Assembly (NCBI GenBank): GCA_037975125.1
Contig: CM075853.1
Coordinates: forward strand, 24,131,399 to 24,195,398
From: Latrodectus hesperus
Lineage: Eukaryota; Arthropoda; Arachnida; Araneae; Theridiidae
Direction of reading: 5' to 3'
DNA length: 64,000 nt
In this document: in pieces, positions 60,880-64,000 of the stretch
Layout: every line of letters starts with the position of its first letter
Numbering within the stretch: position 1 is the stretch's first letter
Made by a program: the position numbers and the translations under genes
The notes under the pieces: model-generated
The model's database searches: none
The model's input: the letters and a program-made list of their open reading frames with translations, nothing else
What the model was told of the DNA's origin: nothing

Positions 60880-61290
60880 CATTGTATACAAGAGTACTAC
60901 TTAGATATGCAAGTGATTAGTTTTTCAATGCATTCATGCAAAATAGGTGGTAGTAGCGTAACTTACAGAGTGTTTAACTAAATAAATAATGCATGCTGAA
61001 ATCCATGAAAATTGCAATTGAACATGGTTTATGGTGAAAAGTTATTATGATACCTCGTGTAAGAAGAAAAGTTGCTGATCAGTTCATTTTTGACTTTCAT
61101 GGAAGGCGAATTGTAATTTGCAGTGATTACGGTTTATCATATAACTGTATTGGCGCTCACATATGTCGAAACCCAATGATTGCATGGCTAGTGATTGGCT
61201 GCTCACGATACTCCAATCAATACGTGCTATGAACAGTATCATTGAGTTGAAACTGTACTCCCATCTATTTGATTCAATGCTCAAGTGCGG
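60880..61290 (+). pseudogene. Second, older copy of the 57369 Tc1 family (5' part)
   Basis: The + strand frame from 61047 reads IPRVRRKVADQFIFDFHGRR, then IVICSDYGLSYNCIGAHICR. It aligns residue by residue with the start of the element at 57369 (FDQVSEFDRGRIVAYKD...LSSNEIGSRVG). Upstream AGATATGCAAGTGATTAG (60903-60920) matches AGATATGCAAATGATTAG in the leader of that element (57454-57471). The catalytic part is missing. Confidence 0.65.
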
Positions 61291-62428
61291 CGTTATTGCT
61301 GTCAGAATCTAGGTTCTGATTTTTCAGGATTTACACTTCCAAAACTCTTAAAAATGTATACAATTATGTCCAATATAATAAGACTTCTTGTTATTTCCAG
61401 TGAATATCGTTCAGCTAGTTCTCATTTCTGCCTGGCTTAGCAATTCAAATGATCAGTTATTTCAGTTGAACGATATGTCAATGAAAGTGTGTCTGATGCA
61501 TATCTTTAATTAAAAATAGGACACACTATTGTCATTTTAAGCTCATACTCATAAGAGACTAAACCCAAATCCCTTCTTTTCGAGTATGCGATAAGCTTGG
61601 GTTTATTTCGAAAAGCTTAATAAAATACTCAGTACATATTGCACAAAATAATCTTATGATATATAATCTTAAAAATAAAGATCGCGAACTCAATATTAAA
61701 TATAATAAAAAGTTTGAATAACACATTTTTATCTTGTTAAAAATTTAAATTTTTTTTAAAAATATTTATGTATAGTTTCCACTTGAATTATCTTTTACTT
61801 TGAAATGTACAGAAAATATTCCGTACAAGTTTTTTAAATTCGTTTGTTAGAATTTCTACATAATTAAACCGTTGCTTTTATACACTAGATATAACGGCAA
61901 CAGATATCAAAACAGTGATCAACAGTTATCAAAAATTTTGAAACAGAAATGAAATACAAGAGCAAAAGGCGACGTGACTTTAATAAATGCTGATACTTTG
62001 AAACCTTTTATCAAATTACTTACTATCTAGAGAAGTCAGTAAAATCCCTTGCTTTGATATTTTTATTCGTTTTGAATGCTAAATTTGAATTTCATTTTGG
62101 GAAGAAGTTCAATGTTTTATTTCGCAGATAAAATGTTTATATTATAAGAGTCAAGATCAATGCAAATCTGCAATAACAAGGGTTCGGCATCATGTTAAAA
62201 AAAAAAAAAACAGTAAACTAGAATGCCTTTTATACTAAGTAAAATTAGGACTAGGCATTTTGAGAGAGGTGTGCGGAAAGTGTCTTACCTACAAAAATTA
62301 ATTGGTAAAAATAAAACTATTTACTGGTATACTTCCTAAAATGGATGATGAATTGGGTCCTGAAATAGTCCTTAGGCTTTATATGGTGTAGAGACCTTTT
62401 TCTTGGTAATTTAACTCATGACTCATGT

Positions 62429-62780
62429 GGCCGTGGTAGCCTAGTGGTTAGGCCTTCTGTCTAAAAGGGCTGGTCGAATTATCAATGCCGCCTAAGAATA
62501 CACGCGATATACGTGCTCGTTCAATCCTATGGAATTGGTCGTTAAGCAGTTACCATGAATGCAATGGTCTGGAGAAAATTTCCTCCACCTCCATGTCAAT
62601 GTCAAAATTGGAGAAGTTAATCCTCTGGTGGTGACATCTATCGGAAGAGTTTTGAGCATAGTCGTACTTTCACTTTCATGGTGCTCATGCTAAACGGAAG
62701 ACGCACCCTTCTGACTTAAATTCGCATAGGCAACGGAATAGCGAACTTGGCTTGTCCAAGTGTCATAAGTAACAACAAAA
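62429..62780 (+). mobile_element. tRNA-derived SINE, full-length copy 2
   Basis: The head GGCCGTGGTAGCCTAGTGGT has an exact A box TAGCCTAGTGG (62437-62447) and a B box missing one T (GGTCGAATT, about 62472). The body (GCAATGGTCTGGAGAAAATT, AATCCTCTGGTGGTGACATC) and tail (GCTTGTCCAAGTGTCATAAG) match copy 1 throughout. It ends in TAACAACAAAA. Confidence 0.9.
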
Positions 62781-64000
62781 TCACATGACTTATTAAACAG
62801 AAAAAATTTAATTTCATTTTTATTTTGAAAAAGTAAATGTAAGTGTAAAAATTGCTTATGCCTCTAAGAAATTTGGTGCATTAAAGGGTTCATTGTGGTG
62901 TCACTGTTTATTATTTTGACAGAAGAGAGCCATTACCTCATTCTTCAGATTTTATTTTCAGTTCAAAATAACTCTCACCACTTAACAAAACCGAAATAAC
63001 GTGTTATGCCTGCCTAATTTGACTCATGACAAGCAAAGAAAAGCTTTTTTTACAAGTATTTGTTTCTGTTTTGTATAAGAATTTAAGAATATATTTAAGT
63101 AACTTTAACACTGGCAATGCGTGAGAGTTTGAAAAGTTTTAAAATTTATTTTTGAGTTTTTCAAAGGAAATAATTTACAATAGATAAAAATAATTTACAA
63201 TTAAGCTATATTACTTCAAACTAGTATTAACCAATACTAACTATAATTTAGAATCAAAACAGATATTACTATAGATCAAAATTATTTAGGAGATTCAGTT
63301 ATATGGAAGTAATAAAATGACTTCATATGTGATTCACATAATAAGATATGACTTCATAAATTTAAAAAAAATGATTTCTTATCTATAAAAAATTCAGTAT
63401 ATGTATAATTTGCATAATTTTTAATTTAGAATTAACATATTAGATGTAAAGTACAGATGTAAGCGAATAAAATTTTAAGAGATTTATTGTTTTATGTTAC
63501 AAATAATCATATTTTTGTGGATGAGATAATTATCAATAATTATAAGCATTGGCTTTAGTAAAAGAACTTTTATTTTAACACAATTCTTATGAATCACACA
63601 CACACAATAAGGTGTTTTTTAATTTATAACATAATTTGCAGAGAGAGAGAGCAATTTTCGGTGGCCATGGCTTCCAGTGGTAAATATGTGCATAGCTTTC
63701 GGGGGAAATAGCAATTTGGAAAAATAAAAATATTTGCTAATTACTTGAAGGGACTCAAAACATTGTTTTAACCTACAAAATGAAATTTCAAATGTAGATC
63801 GACTAAAAGCAAATTGGATGTGATGTGGAATCTTACTGAATTACTTTAGTGTCATCGTTATTGAATATTAAACTCGGGACTCCTTTCATACGCCTACTAA
63901 TGCATTTCTAACTAGTGTCATATTGGAAAAACCGAAAACACATTCGTTTCAGTGAACAAAAATAATAATTTTTTAAAATAAAAAATACTATTTATCATTA
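62781..64000. other. Gene-free right end of window
   Basis: AT-rich sequence with short CA and GA repeats (about 63596-63606 and 63641-63650). No exon, RNA gene or transposon is recognisable. The untranslated first exon of the 54949-55563 gene could in principle lie anywhere to its right, including here. Confidence 0.45.

Overview
The window looks like nuclear DNA of an arthropod, most likely a spider. It is very AT-rich, its genes are split by GT-AG introns, and it is full of decayed Tc1/mariner, piggyBac, I-type LINE and tRNA-derived SINE copies. I found no prokaryotic or organellar signal. The organism call is an inference from gene structure and repeat content; no single gene proves it.

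Layout. (1) 1-2383, + strand: the 3' end of an SLC9B-type Na+/H+ antiporter gene (14 bases of the penultimate exon, one intron, the last exon). (2) 2384-9277: about 6.9 kb of AT-rich intergenic DNA with no gene, holding two clear hairpins. (3) 9278-25880, - strand: a complete second SLC9B gene. I rebuilt 11 coding exons (511 aa) whose phases all agree and which keep the Asp-Asp transport motif. Its introns carry a RNase H-bearing LINE 3' end, a nearly intact DD36E Tc1/mariner element inside a TA microsatellite, and a faint Tc1 relic. The two SLC9B genes lie tail to tail. (4) 25881-34329: no host gene; a full-length SINE, a piggyBac relic with twin hairpins, a decayed Tc1 element on the - strand and long AT repeats. 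(5) 34330-48112, - strand: a complete seven-exon gene for a secreted S1 serine protease (276 aa, signal peptide, acidic propeptide, full His/Asp/Ser triad, Gly at the primary specificity position), with a TATA box upstream. Its introns hold other SINEs, a mariner fragment, a 72-bp minisatellite and very long AT arrays. (6) 48113-54948: no host gene; a 779-bp MITE with ~165-bp terminal inverted repeats whose core joins the two ends of a transposase gene. (7) 54949-55563, - strand: one coding exon for a 202-aa protein resembling the DUF1917/BLES03 (C11orf68) family. (8) 55564-64000: no host gene; a broken DD34E Tc1 element, two older Tc1 relics and SINE copies.

The host genes show no sign of working as one system. 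The only functional pairing is the two SLC9B paralogs, which probably arose by local duplication and inversion. I see no convincing new biological system. The observations most worth following are the convergent antiporter pair with an intergenic hairpin that pairs better on the - strand, the DD36E element that one missing base has silenced, the MITE with fused transposase ends, and a same-strand SINE family with a shared 3' tail.
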